Source: Streptomyces capitiformicae (GTDB lineage: Bacteria > Actinomycetota > Actinomycetes > Streptomycetales > Streptomycetaceae). Taken from it: DNA of 64,000 nucleotides. The stretch covers positions 10,847,957-10,911,956 of the forward strand of contig NZ_CP022161.1 in assembly GCF_002214185.1 (NCBI RefSeq), in the 5' to 3' direction. The position numbers were made by a program, and so were the translations under genes. Below the pieces are notes generated by a model that saw only the letters and a program-made list of their open reading frames with translations, had not been told where the DNA came from and searched no databases. Numbering within the stretch: the first letter of the stretch is position 1; each line of letters opens with the position of its first letter. This document shows positions 13,424 through 25,927 of the stretch, piece after piece.

Positions 13424-14052
13424 GTCATGCTCCTCTCCACCGCCTGCGCGGTCAGCCGGCGGATCTCGCCGTAGTCGCCCCGGTCCAGGTGGTCGGGGGT
13501 GGCCATCCAGCTGCCGCCGACAGCGAGAACCGCCGGGTGGGCGAGGTAGGCGGCCAGGCGTGAGGCGTCGATACCGCCGGTCGGTACGAAGCGCGTCCGG
13601 GGGAAGGGTGCTGCGAGCGCTCGCAGCGTCTGAAGGCCGCCGAGCGGCTCGGCGGGGAAGAGCTTCACGGTGTCCAGGCCCGCCTTCAGGGCGCGCATCA
13701 GCTCGGTGGCGGTGGCGACGCCGGGCACCACGGGCACCCCCAGCTCCCGGCACTTCGCGACGACCTCCTCATCGAAGCCGGGCGAGACCACGAAGCGGGC
13801 CCCGGCCGCCACGGCCCGCTCCGCCTGCTGGGGCGTGAGGACCGTGCCGGCGCCGACGACCAGGCCACCGTGGGCGGCCATGGCCTTGACCACCAGCTCG
13901 GCGTCCGGTGTGCGGAAGGTGACCTCGGCGCACCGGGCACCGCCCGCCGCGAGCGCGTCGGCCAGCGGGCCGGCGGTCGCGACGGACGGCACGGTCAGTA
14001 CCGGCAGCACGCGGGCGCCGGCCAGCACGCGGGGCAGGTCGGTGTCGGTCAT
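13420..14052 (-). CDS. eda: KDPG aldolase (2-dehydro-3-deoxy-phosphogluconate aldolase, 210 aa)
   Basis: Starts at 14052 (MTDTDLPRVLAGARVLPVLT) in an ATGA overlap with the previous stop. Class I aldolase features are complete: Glu of CAEVTFRTPDAE, GAGTVLTPQQAERAV, the Schiff-base Lys in DTVKLFPAEPLGG, and FVPTGGID. It cleaves KDPG to pyruvate and glyceraldehyde 3-phosphate. Length is standard for the family. Together with the kinase it forms the lower part of a ketodeoxyhexonate pathway. Confidence 0.9.
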   Translation of the reverse strand: MTDTDLPRVLAGARVLPVLTVPSVATAGPLADALAAGGARCAEVTFRTPDAELVVKAMAAHGGLVVGAGTVLTPQQAERAVAAGARFVVSPGFDEEVVAKCRELGVPVVPGVATATELMRALKAGLDTVKLFPAEPLGGLQTLRALAAPFPRTRFVPTGGIDASRLAAYLAHPAVLAVGGSWMATPDHLDRGDYGEIRRLTAQAVERSMT

Positions 14053-14810
14053 CGGCCCAGCCATCCGCCGTCGACGGGCAGGACGACGCCGTGGACGTAG
14101 CGGGCCGCGTCCGAGGCGAGGAACACCGTGGCGCCCGCCAGGTCGTCGGCGTCGCCCCAGCGGCCGGCCGGGATACGGTCCAGGATCGCCTTGCTGCGCA
14201 CCGGGTCGTCCCGCAGGGCCTGGGTGTTGTCGGTGGCGATGTAACCGGGCGCGAGGGCGTTGACGTTCACCCCCCGCGGCGCCCACTCGTTGGCCAGCGC
14301 CTTGGTCAGACCGGCGATGCCGTGCTTGGCGGCGGTGTAGCCGGGAACGGTGATACCGCCCTGGAAACTGAGCAGCGACGCCGTGAAGATGACCTTCCCC
14401 TGGCCGCGGGCCACCATCGACGCGCCCACCGCACGGGCCAGCGCGAACTGCGCACTGAGATTGACCTGAAGCACCAACTCCCAGTCATCATCGGCGTGTT
14501 CGGCGGCCGGGGCGCGGCGGATCGTGCCCGCGTTGTTGACCAGGATGTCCACCGGCCGCTCCCGCCCGGCCAGGTCCGCGCCCAGGGCCCGTACCGCGGC
14601 GGGGTCGGCGAAGTCGGTACGGATCGCCTCGAAGGCGCGGCCCGCGGCGACGACGTCCTTCTCCACCGCACTGCCCCTCTCCTCCAGCCAGGCGCTCACG
14701 CCGATGACGTCCGCGCCGGCCTCGGCGAGCGCGCGGGCCATGGCCCGTCCGATGCCACGCCGGGCCCCGGTGACGACCGCGAGCTTCCCGGTGAGGTCGA
14801 AGGGGGTCAT
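14049..14810 (-). CDS. kduD: SDR dehydrogenase, KduD-like (253 aa)
   Basis: Short-chain dehydrogenase with TGARRGIG (NAD binding), NNAG, catalytic Ser in TASLLSFQGG and Tyr/Lys in GYTAAKHG. The sequence around NEWAPRGVNVNALAPGYIATDNT is typical of 2-deoxy-D-gluconate 3-dehydrogenase / 5-keto-4-deoxyuronate-type enzymes. It would supply 2-keto-3-deoxygluconate to the kinase downstream. Both ends overlap neighbours by 4 bp (ATGA). The precise sugar acid substrate cannot be read from sequence. Confidence 0.85.
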   Translation of the reverse strand: MTPFDLTGKLAVVTGARRGIGRAMARALAEAGADVIGVSAWLEERGSAVEKDVVAAGRAFEAIRTDFADPAAVRALGADLAGRERPVDILVNNAGTIRRAPAAEHADDDWELVLQVNLSAQFALARAVGASMVARGQGKVIFTASLLSFQGGITVPGYTAAKHGIAGLTKALANEWAPRGVNVNALAPGYIATDNTQALRDDPVRSKAILDRIPAGRWGDADDLAGATVFLASDAARYVHGVVLPVDGGWLGR

Positions 14811-15850
14811 ACGGCGGCTCCCTGAGTGTCGTCGGTGCAGTCCACGAGGATCTTCATCACATCACCGCCGCCCTCCAGGGCCTCAAAAGCGGCCGGCGCC
14901 TGCGTGAGCGGCACGACCTTGCTGATCAGCCGCTCGGCCAGGATCGTGCCGTCCGCGACCAAGGCCACGGCGCGCTCGAAGTCGGACCGGTCGTACAACC
15001 GGGCACCGACGAGGGTGAGTTCGCGCCAGAAGAAACGGTGCAGGTTCACCTCACGGGGCCGGGGGTGGATGGCGACCAGACACAGCCGGCCGCGCACGCC
15101 CAGCACATCGACCGCCGTGTCCACACCACCCGCCGCGCCGGACACCTCGAAGGCGACGTCCGCCCCCGCGCCCCCGGTCCACTCCCCGACCAGCCCCGGT
15201 ACGTCGGCCGCCATCGGGTCCCAGGCCGTCAGTCCCAGCTCCCCGGCGAGCAGCCGACGGTGGGCGCTCAGCTCCACCACCCGGACCTTCGCACCCGCAG
15301 CCCGCGCGACCAACGCGATCAGAATGCCGACCGGGCCGCCGCCGACCACAACCACCTTCTCGCCCTCGGCGACCTCGGCCCGGCCCACGTCGTGCACGGC
15401 GACCGCCGTCGGCTCGACGAGCGCGGCCCGGTCCAGGGACAGCGACTCGGGCAGCCGGATGAGCGTCGAGGCGGGCACGGTCCAGCGCTGCTGCATCGCG
15501 CCCGGGGAGTCGATCCCGATGAAGTCCAGCTGCTGGCAGATGTGCTGGTGGCCGGCTCGGCAGGCCGGGCAGGTGCCGTCCCAGCGCAGCGGCATCACGG
15601 TCACCGCGTCCCCGGCCTCCCAGCCCTCCACGCCAGGGCCGACCCGCACGACACGGCCGGACATCTCGTGCCCCAGGACAGCGGGCGTATGGACCCGGGC
15701 GTCCATGTCACCGTGGAAGATGTGCAGATCGGTGCCACAGATACCGACAAAGGCGGGAGCCAGCTCCACCTCACCCGGACCGGGCCGCGCACTGAGTACG
15801 GCAGCCGTGTCCAAGGTACGAGCGGCTGTGTAACGGACGGCGAGTGTCAT
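14807..15850 (-). CDS. zinc-dependent alcohol/sugar-acid dehydrogenase (347 aa)
   Basis: Medium-chain dehydrogenase starting at 15850 ([14 protein letters not shown]). Visible: catalytic zinc ligands in GICGTDLH and GHEMSGRVV, the structural zinc cysteines [12 protein letters not shown], and a Rossmann loop GGGPVGIL. The family includes L-idonate, sorbitol and threonine dehydrogenases; next to KduD, aldolase and kinase it probably oxidises a sugar acid or polyol. It is the first gene of a four-gene operon with 4-bp overlaps throughout. The upstream promoter is missing: PKS code begins within about 3 bp of the start codon, so the contig was cut there. Confidence 0.85.
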   Translation of the reverse strand: MTLAVRYTAARTLDTAAVLSARPGPGEVELAPAFVGICGTDLHIFHGDMDARVHTPAVLGHEMSGRVVRVGPGVEGWEAGDAVTVMPLRWDGTCPACRAGHQHICQQLDFIGIDSPGAMQQRWTVPASTLIRLPESLSLDRAALVEPTAVAVHDVGRAEVAEGEKVVVVGGGPVGILIALVARAAGAKVRVVELSAHRRLLAGELGLTAWDPMAADVPGLVGEWTGGAGADVAFEVSGAAGGVDTAVDVLGVRGRLCLVAIHPRPREVNLHRFFWRELTLVGARLYDRSDFERAVALVADGTILAERLISKVVPLTQAPAAFEALEGGGDVMKILVDCTDDTQGAAV

Positions 15851-15852
15851 CG

Positions 15853-16686
15853 TGTTAGCAGCACACCCACACCCTCGCCCCAGCCCGTACCGTCGGCGCC
15901 CGCCGCGAACGGCTTGCAGCGGCCGTCCGGCGCGAGCCCCCGCTGCCTGCTGAACTCCACGAAGTTGCGCGGGCCGGCCATGACGGTGGCGCCTGCGGCG
16001 AGCGCGAGACCGCACTCGTCCTGGCGCAGCGCCTGGACGGCGAGGTGCAGTGCTACCAGCGACGACGAGCACATCGTGTCGACGGTGACGGCGGGCCCCT
16101 CGAAGCCGAGCGTGTAGGCGATACGGCCGGACAGCACGGCACCGGAGCCGCCCGTCAGCATGTGGCCCTCGACGCGGTCCCGGGCGTGCGCGGCCGCGGC
16201 ACCGTACCCCTGGTCGCTGCTGCCGACGAAGACGCCCGCCTTCTCACCCCGCAGCGTGTCGGGGTCGATACCGGCCCGCTCCAGCGCCTCCCACGACGTC
16301 TCCAGCAGCAGCCGCTGCTGTGGGTCCATCATCGTCGCCTCGCGCGGCGAGATACCGAAGAAGCCCGGGTCGAACTCGGCCGCGTCGTACAGGAACGAGC
16401 CGGAGCGGGTGTACGTGGTGCCCTGATGTTCGGGGTCGGGGTGGTACAGGCCCTCCAGGTCCCAGCCCCGGTCCGCGGGCAGCTCGGAGACGGTGTCGAC
16501 GCCCGTCACGAGCAGTTCCCAGAAGTCCTCCGGGGTATGGGCGTTGCCCGGGAAGCGGCAGCTCATCGAGACGATGGCGATGGGCTCCTGCTGCCGGGCC
16601 TCGATGTCCTGGAGGCGTCGCCGGGTCTGCCGCAGGTCGGTCGTGACCCGCTTGAGGTAGTCGCGGAGCTTGTCCTCGTTAGCCAT
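15853..16686 (-). CDS. type I PKS fragment: N-terminal docking domain and KS start
   Basis: Starts at 16686 ([14 protein letters not shown]), a class-1 docking coiled coil; an in-frame ATG at 16695 with a nearby GGGA is the alternative. The KS begins [14 protein letters not shown] and reaches [10 protein letters not shown], then stops at the dehydrogenase contig, so roughly the first 60 percent of the KS is present. The nucleophile motif reads DTMCSSSL, not the usual DTACSSSL; the Cys is kept. This is the first gene downstream of the PKS gene that ends at 16832, so the two proteins probably dock. Confidence 0.85.
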
Positions 16687-16782
16687 GAACGTCATCAGTC
16701 CCTAGAGCAGGCGGGGAAGTGGGGAGGTGAGGAAGTGGAAGGTGGGGATTCGGACGGGGAAGATCGGACGGGGAAGAGCGGT

Positions 16783-16831
16783 CTCAGCCGAAACTGAGCT
16801 CAGCCGAGACCGAGCTCAGCCGAGACCGAGC

Positions 16832-16846
<15 letters not shown>
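16783..16846. repeat. four tandem 16-bp repeats over a PKS stop codon
   Basis: Unit ctcagccgagaccgag, four copies in a row, the first with two changes. The stop codon of the leftward PKS gene (16832-16834) is in the copy nearest the gene; the other three follow the stop. Each unit contains the near-palindrome CTCGGCTGAG, so the RNA could fold into alternative hairpins. Confidence 0.85.
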
Positions 16847-19240
<2,394 letters not shown>

Positions 19241-22200
19241 TCGGCCCAGCCCGTGCCGCCCGCGTCGGCCGAGAACGAGCGGCACCGGCCGTCCTCGGAC
19301 AGACCGCGCTGCCGGGAGAACTCCACGAACGTGCTCGGCCCCGACATCACGGTGACCCCGCCGGCCAGCGCCAGCTCGCACTCGCCCCGGCGCAGCGCCC
19401 CCGCGGCCAGGTGCAGCGCCACCAGGGAGGACGAGCAGGCCGTGTCGACGGTGACCGCCGGCCCCTCCAGGCCGAAGGTGTAGGCGATGCGGCCGGAGAC
19501 CACACTGGAGAGGTTGCCCGCGAGCAGGAAGCCCTCGAACTCCTCAGGGCTCTTGGGCAGACGTGAGGCGTAGTCGTCGTACATGGCACCGGTGAACACC
19601 CCGGTGCTGGTGCCCCGCAGCGTCGCCGGGTCGATACCCGCCCACTCGAAGGTCTCCCAGGCGGTCTCCAGCAGCAGCCGCTGCTGCGGATCGGTGGCGG
19701 TCGCCTCGCGCGGCGACATGCCGAAGAAGTCCGGGTCGAACTGGTCGGCGTCGTGCAGGAATCCGCCGTGCCGGGTGTAGGAGGTGCCGGGCTTCTCCGG
19801 ATTTGGGTCGTAGAGGGACTCCAGGTCCCAGCCGCGGTTGTCCGGGAACTCGCTGATGGCGTCCACACCGTCGGCCACCAGCCGCCACAGGTCCTCGGGG
19901 GAGCGCACACCGCCCGGGAAGCGGCAGGCCATGCCGATGACGGCGATCGGTTCGTCAGCGTCGGAGGCCCGGCGCGGCTCGACGGGCGCGGTGGCCGGCT
20001 GCGCCTCGGCGATCTGCCGGTACAGGAACGCCGCCAGCGCCTCGGGCGAGGGATGGTCGAACACCGCGGTCGCGGCCAGCCGCAGACCCGTCGCCGCGTT
20101 GAGCCGGTTGCGCAGCTCCACCCCGGAGAGCGAGTCGAAGCCGATGTCCTTGAAGGCGCGTGTCGCGTCGACGCTGTCCGGGCTCGCATGGCCGAGCACA
20201 CCGGCGACGACCGAGCGCACCAGCTCCAGGACAGCGCCCTGCCGCTCAGACTCGGGCAGGGCCGCGATCCGCTCCGCCCACGCCCCGCCCGCGGCGGGGG
20301 CATCGGCGGCGCGCGCGGTACGGCGTACGCTCACCAGCGAGCGGAGCACCGTGGGCGGAGCGGAGTCCGAGGCGCGCAACCGGGCCAGGTTCAGCGCGGC
20401 GGGGACCGCGAGCGCCGAGTCCTCCGCCAGTGCCCGGTCGAACAGCGCCAGTCCCGTGCCGGGGTCGAGCGGGGTGATGCCGGCGCGCGTCCACCGGGCG
20501 AGATCGGCGTCGCCGAGCCGCCCGCCCATGCCGTGCGTGCCGTCCCACAGGCCCCAGGCCAGGGACACGGCGGCCAGGCCGCGGGCCCGGCGGTGCGCGG
20601 CGAGCGCGTCCAAGTAGGTGTTGGCTGCGGCGTAGTTGGACTGCCCTGCCGTACCGGTGATCCCGGAGATGGAGGAGAACAGTACGAACGCCTCGAGGTC
20701 CATGTCCCGGGTCAGCTCGTGCAGATGCCAGGCCGCGTCCGCCTTCGGCCGCAGCACGGCGTCCAGTTGCCGGGCGGTGAGGGAGCCGATGGTGGCGTCG
20801 TCGAGGACACCCGCGGTGTGCACCACGGCGGTCAGCGGGTGATCCGGATCGACGCGTCCGAGCAACGCGGCCAACTCGTCGCGCTCGGCCACGTCGGCCG
20901 CGACGATGCTCACCCGGGTGCCGTGCCCCGCCAACTCCTCGGCGAGCTCGTCGGCCCCCGGTGCGTCGGGGCCGCGGCGGCTGGTGAGCAGCAGGTGCCG
21001 CACGCCTCGTTCGACGACCAGGTGGCGGGCGAACAGCGCGCCGAGTCCGCCGGTGCCCCCCGTGACGAGGACGGTGCCGTCGGGGGCGAAGGCGGGCATC
21101 TCCCGCCGTGCCCCGGCGTGAGCCCGGGCCAGCCGGGGCACGCGGAGCTCGCCGCCGCGCACGGCGATCTGCGGTTCACCGGTCGCGACGGCAGCCGCCA
21201 GACGTCCGTCGTCGCCGTCGAGGTCGACCAGCCCGACCCGGTCCGGATGCTCGGACTGGACGGACCGGACCAGACCCCACACCGGTGCCGCGTCCAGGCC
21301 CGTCACGTCGTCGTCGGGACCGGCGGCCACGGCACGCGTGGTGACGAACACCAGGCGCGCGCCGTCGAACCGCTCCTCGGCCAGCCATCGCTGCGTCAGC
21401 TCGAGCGCGCGCCGGACGGTGGCGCGGGCGGCCTCCGGAGAGTGCGGCTCCGGCCGGTCGAGCCGCACCAGCAGGATGTCGGCGTCGTACGCGTCGGGCA
21501 GTTCGGCGTCGAGGGGGTGCTCGGCGATGCGCGGCACGGGGCCGTCGACGGGCGTGACCGTCGGCCAGTCGACGTGGAACAGGGCGTCCACGTGCCGCCC
21601 GGCCGCCGGGGCGATCCGGTCCTTGGCGACGGGCCGCAGGGTCAGCGACTCGACGGTGGCGACGGGCGCGCCCGTGCCGTCGGCGAGCCGCAGCGCGACC
21701 GTGTCGGGGCCTGTCGTGGTGATGCGCACCCGCAGCACGGTCGCCCCGGTGGCGTGGAGGGTAACGCCGTGCCAGGCGAACGGCAGCCGGATCAGCTCGG
21801 GACGAGTGGGGTCGGCCGTCTCCAGGACGAGCGGATGCAGCACCGCGTCGAACAGGGCCGGATGGAGCCCGAAGCGCGAGGCGGCCTCGTGCTGGTCCGC
21901 GTCCAGCGCCACCTCGGCGTACGTGTGCCGGCCACCGCGCCAGACGGCACGCAGCCCCTGGAACACCGGGCCGTACTCATAACCGAGCTCGGCGAGCTGC
22001 CCGTATACGTCGTCCAGGGGTACGGCGGTCGCGTCCTCGGGCGGCCATGGCGCCGCCCCAGCGGCGGGTGCCGGGGCCGGGTCGGGGCTCAGCACGCCGG
22101 AGACGTGCCGCGTCCACGGCTGCACGGCGGCGTCCGCGGTGTCGGGCCGGGAGTGCACGGTAAACGCACGCAGCCCCGCGGCGTCCGGCGGTGCCACGGC

Positions 22201-25173
22201 GACCTGCACCCGCACCGTCTGCTGCTCGGACAGGGCCAGCGGCGCCTCCAGGGTCAGCTCCGCCACATGCCCCGCGCCTGCCTGGTCGCCCGCGGCCACG
22301 GCCATGTCGAGGAAGGCGGTCGCCGGAACCAGCACGATGCCGTTGATGCGGTGGTCGGCCAGCCAGGGCTGGCCGGCGAGCGACAGACGACTGGTCAGCA
22401 CCAGCTCCTCGCGGTCCGCGAGGTCGACAGCGGTGGCGAGCAGCGGGTGGCCCCCCGGGGCGAGCCCGAGCCCCTGGGCGTCCGTGCGGGTTTGCGGGGC
22501 GAGCCAGTAGCGCTGGTGTTGGAAGGGGTAGGTGGGCAGGTCGGTGGTGGTGGTGGCGTTCGGGTAGAGGGATGCGGGGTCGTCCAGCACCACACCCCCG
22601 CCCGGAGTGTCGTCCAGCGTGTCCTGCAACCCCGGTACCAGCACCGGATGCGGACTCACCTCGACAAACGCCCGATGCCCCTCGGCCAGCAGACCACGCA
22701 CCGCGTCCTCGAACCGCACCGTGGCCCGCAGATTCCGATACCAGTACCCGGCATCCATCTCGGACATGTCCAGCCGGTCGCCCGTCACCGTCGAATACAG
22801 CGGCACACTGCCGGGCTGCGGCCGGATCCCCTCCAGCTCGGCCACCAGCTCCGCCTCCAGCACCTCCACCTGCGCCGAATGCGACGCGTAGTCCACCGGA
22901 ACCATCCGCGCCCGCACCCCGCCGGCTTCGAACTCCTCCCGCAGGGACTCCAGCGCCTCCGGGGGGCCTGCCACGACGGTCTGGGACGGGCCGTTGACCG
23001 CGGCGACCGACACCAGCGGCCACTCCGTCAGGCGCTCACGCACCCCGTCAGCCGACAGACGTACCGACAGCATGCCGCCACCACCGGAGAGACCGGTCAG
23101 CAGACGACTGCGCAACGCCACCACCCGCGCCCCGTCCTCCAACGACAGACCACCCGCCACCACCGCCGCCGCGATCTCCCCCTGGGAGTGGCCGACCACG
23201 GCATCCGGAACGACACCGTGCGCCCGCCACACCTCCGCAAGCGACACCATCACCGCCCACAACGCCGGCTGCACCACCTCAACCCGCTCAAGATCTCCAC
23301 CCCGCAAAACCTCCAGCAGATCCCAGCCCGTCCAGCGTTCCAACGCCGCCGCACACTCATCCAGCCGCCGCGCGAACACCGGCGAGGACTCATACAGCTC
23401 CACACCCATCCCCAGCCACTGCGAACCCTGGCCCGGGAACACGAACACCGACCGCGACCCCACCGGCAACGCACAACCCCGCACCACACCCACCGCGGGC
23501 TCACCCGAAACCAGCGCACCCAGACCCGCCAGCAACTCACCACGCGACCGGCCCGTCACCACCGCCCGATGCTCGAACACCGAACGCCCCGCCACCAACG
23601 AATGCGCCACATCCACCAGCGCCAACCCCGCATCCGCCTCCACCCGCGCCCGCAAACGACGCGCCTGCTCCCCCACCACACCCTCGGACCTACCCGACAC
23701 CACCCACGACACCGGACCCACAAACCCAGCCCCAGCAGGCTCGGGATCACCGGCCTGCCCGACGCCGGACTCAGGCACGGGCGCGAACTCGGGAGCCTGC
23801 TCAAGGATCACGTGCGCGTTCGTACCGCTGATCCCGAACGACGACACACCCGCCCGGCGCGGCCGGCCGGCCTCCGGCCACTCCCGCGCCTGGCTCAGCA
23901 ACTCCACCCCGCCACTCGACCAGTCCACCTGATCCGTCGGCTCAGCGGCATGCAGAGTGGCGGGCAGCACGCCGTGGCGCATCGCCTCCACCATCTTGAT
24001 CACACCAGCCACACCCGCGGCGGCCTGGGTGTGCCCGATGTTCGACTTCACGGAACCCAGCCACAACGGCCGGTCCGCGGGCCGCTCCTTGCCGTACGTC
24101 GCCAGCAACGCCTGCGCCTCGATCGGATCCCCGAGACGGGTACCCGTACCGTGTGCTTCCACGACGTCCACCTCGGCCGCAGAAACACCCGCGGCGGCCA
24201 GGGCCTGGCGGATCACGCGGCGCTGCGCCGGACCGTTCGGGGCAGTCAACTTACTGCTGGCCCCGTCCTGGTTGACCGCACTGCCCCGCACCACCGCCAG
24301 GACCTGGTGGCCTCGCTCCCGCGCCAGGGACAGCGGCTCCACCAGCAGTACGCCCACACCCTCGCCCCAGCCCGTACCGTCCGCGTCAACGGAGAATGCC
24401 TTGCAGCGGCCGTCCACCGCCAGCCCCCGCTGCCGCGAGAACTCGATGAAGACACCGGGGGTGGAGTTGATGGTGATGCCACCGACGAGCGCCTGGTGGC
24501 ACTCCCCCGCCCGCAGTGCCTGTACGGCGAGGTGCAGGGCGACCAGGGAGGACGAGCACGCCGTGTCCACCGTCACCGCCGGCCCCTCCAGGCCCAGGGT
24601 GTAGGCCACCCGGCCGGAGGCCACGCTGGACACGTTGCCGTTTCCGACGTAGCCGGCAAGTTCCTCGGGGGCGTGCTGGAGATGGGCCAGGTAGTCGTTG
24701 TGCATGATCCCGGCGAAGACGCCGGTCTGGCTGCCGCGCAGCGAGACCGGGTCGATCCCGGCGCTCTCCAGCGCCTCCCAGCAGGCCTCCAGCAGCAGCC
24801 GCTGCTGCGGGCTCATGGCCAGTGCCTCACGCGGTGAGATACCGAAGAACGCCGCGTCGAACCCGGCCACATCCGTCAGGAATCCGCCGTACTGGCTGTA
24901 GCTCGTGCCGTTGTGCTCAGGGTCCGGGTCGTACACCGTCTCCAGGTCCCAGCCGCGATCGGCTGGAAACTCCGTGATGGCGTCCCCGCCCGAGGAGACC
25001 AGTTCCCACAACTGCGCCGGAGTGTCCACGCCCCCGGGCAGGTGGCATGCCATGCCGACGATGGCTATCGGCTCCCGCGACCGCTCTTCCATCTCACGCA
25101 GCTGTCGACGGGCCTGACGGGCATCAGTGACCGCACGCTTGAGGTATTCCCGCAGTTCGTCCGCAGTAGCCAT
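19241..25173 (-). CDS. type I PKS: docking - KS - AT - DH - KR - ACP - KS (3' end cut)
   Basis: Start at 25173 ([15 protein letters not shown]) with AAGGAA eight bases upstream. KS about 25080-23820 (DTACSSS, EAHGTGT, KSNIGHT). AT about 23480-22560 with [10 protein letters not shown] and YASHS, the pattern of methylmalonyl-CoA ATs. DH about 22450-21600: [10 protein letters not shown] fits HxxxGxxxxP and [10 protein letters not shown] has the Asp. KR about 21080-20500 with LDD (B-type), SSISGITG and [11 protein letters not shown] about 20280-20040 with [11 protein letters not shown] second KS starts at about 19960 and is cut at GGTGWAE. One complete reducing module making a methyl-branched double bond is predicted. 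It is the only full module in the window. Confidence 0.93.
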
Positions 25174-25311
25174 GATCAAGATTCCTTGTCCGTTTGGGCA
25201 TGCCCGAGAAGGTGAGATGGAGGGGAGAAGGAATGCGCGAGGGCAGAATTCAGAAATTGCCGGGCCCACTACGAAGGGGGCCGCACGGCAGACCGACGCG
25301 CATCGCCGAAA

Positions 25312-25809
25312 CTATTTGTCGAAATGCTCATCAAGCATGGAGAAGAGTTCTTCATCCGTGGCGAATTCGATGTCCTCGTCCTCGCCTCCCTCGTCCGCCT
25401 TGCTGCGGACCAAAGTGACGAGACCATTCAGCCGACTCGCGACATCGGCGAAAAGCGAACTGTCGAGTGTGTCCGAGGAGAGTTGTTTCTCCAGTGCGTT
25501 GAGCATGGTGAGGACCGAGAGATCCCCCAGCGTTTCCACCTCACTGTCCTCGCCGTCCTCACCCAGGATCTCCTCGGCGATGTGCTGGGCAAGGGCGTTG
25601 GGGGTGGGGTAGTCGAAGACGAGGGTGGGCGGGAGACGGAGTCCGGTGACGGTGTTGAGCCGGTTGCGGAGGTCCACCGCCGCCAGCGAATCGAAGCCGT
25701 TGTCCAGGAACCCTCCGTCCAGGGGAACGGCGTCGGGGGTGGTGTGGCCCAGGACGGTCGCGGCGTTAGAGCGCACCAGTCCGGTCAGCACACTGCGTGC
25801 CTCGTTCTG
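25312..25809 (-). CDS. type I PKS fragment: ACP and C-terminal docking tail
   Basis: Ends at a real stop (FSMLDEHFDK) 139 bp before the next PKS start at 25173. ACP motif GFDSLAAVDL, then a long helical acidic tail (LSVLTMLNALEKQLSSD ... TDEELFSMLDEHFDK). Its upstream boundary at 25809 is the end of an 83-bp sequence repeated at 28963-29045. Joining the two copies gives a continuous frame with the KR of the 28963-33287 piece, so this is the true end of that gene. Confidence 0.88.
   Translation of the reverse strand, partial: QNEARSVLTGLVRSNAATVLGHTTPDAVPLDGGFLDNGFDSLAAVDLRNRLNTVTGLRLPPTLVFDYPTPNALAQHIAEEILGEDGEDSEVETLGDLSVLTMLNALEKQLSSDTLDSSLFADVASRLNGLVTLVRSKADEGGEDEDIEFATDEELFSMLDEHFDK
25727..25809. 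repeat. 83-bp direct repeat flanking the integrative-element block (partner 28963-29045)
   Basis: Exact over 83 bp with mismatches immediately on both sides. It encodes ACP residues [20 protein letters not shown]. Deleting one copy plus the intervening 3.15 kb restores a single PKS gene. The length matches two other join-associated repeats in this window. Confidence 0.9.
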
Positions 25810-25865
25810 TTGGAAAGCGTGTTGGGGGCAACCCCTCACGAGTTCGAATCTCGTATCCTCCGCCA
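25810..25865 (+). tRNA. tRNA-Ser 3' half (attachment-site remnant)
   Basis: The sequence ttggaaagcgtgttggggg and what follows is the 3' part of a Streptomyces tRNA-Ser (GGA anticodon loop, long variable arm with GGGGGCAACCCC, T-arm CACGAGTTCGAATCTCGT, acceptor ATCCTCC, discriminator G, encoded CCA). The 5' half is absent. It starts exactly in the anticodon loop, as the identity block of an integrated element does, and the integrase gene lies 62 bp beyond it. Not a functional tRNA by itself. Confidence 0.88.
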
Positions 25866-25884
25866 GTGCCTCACCGGGCACGAT

Positions 25885-25920
25885 GTCGAAGGGCCCCACC
25901 GCAAGGTGGGGCCCTTCGAC
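25885..25920 (+). terminator. hairpin terminator behind the tRNA-Ser end
   Basis: Arms gtcgaagggccccacc and its exact complement (16 bp each) around a GCAA tetraloop. It can serve the tRNA rightwards and the convergent integrase gene leftwards. Confidence 0.85.
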
Positions 25921-25927
25921 GTTGTCC

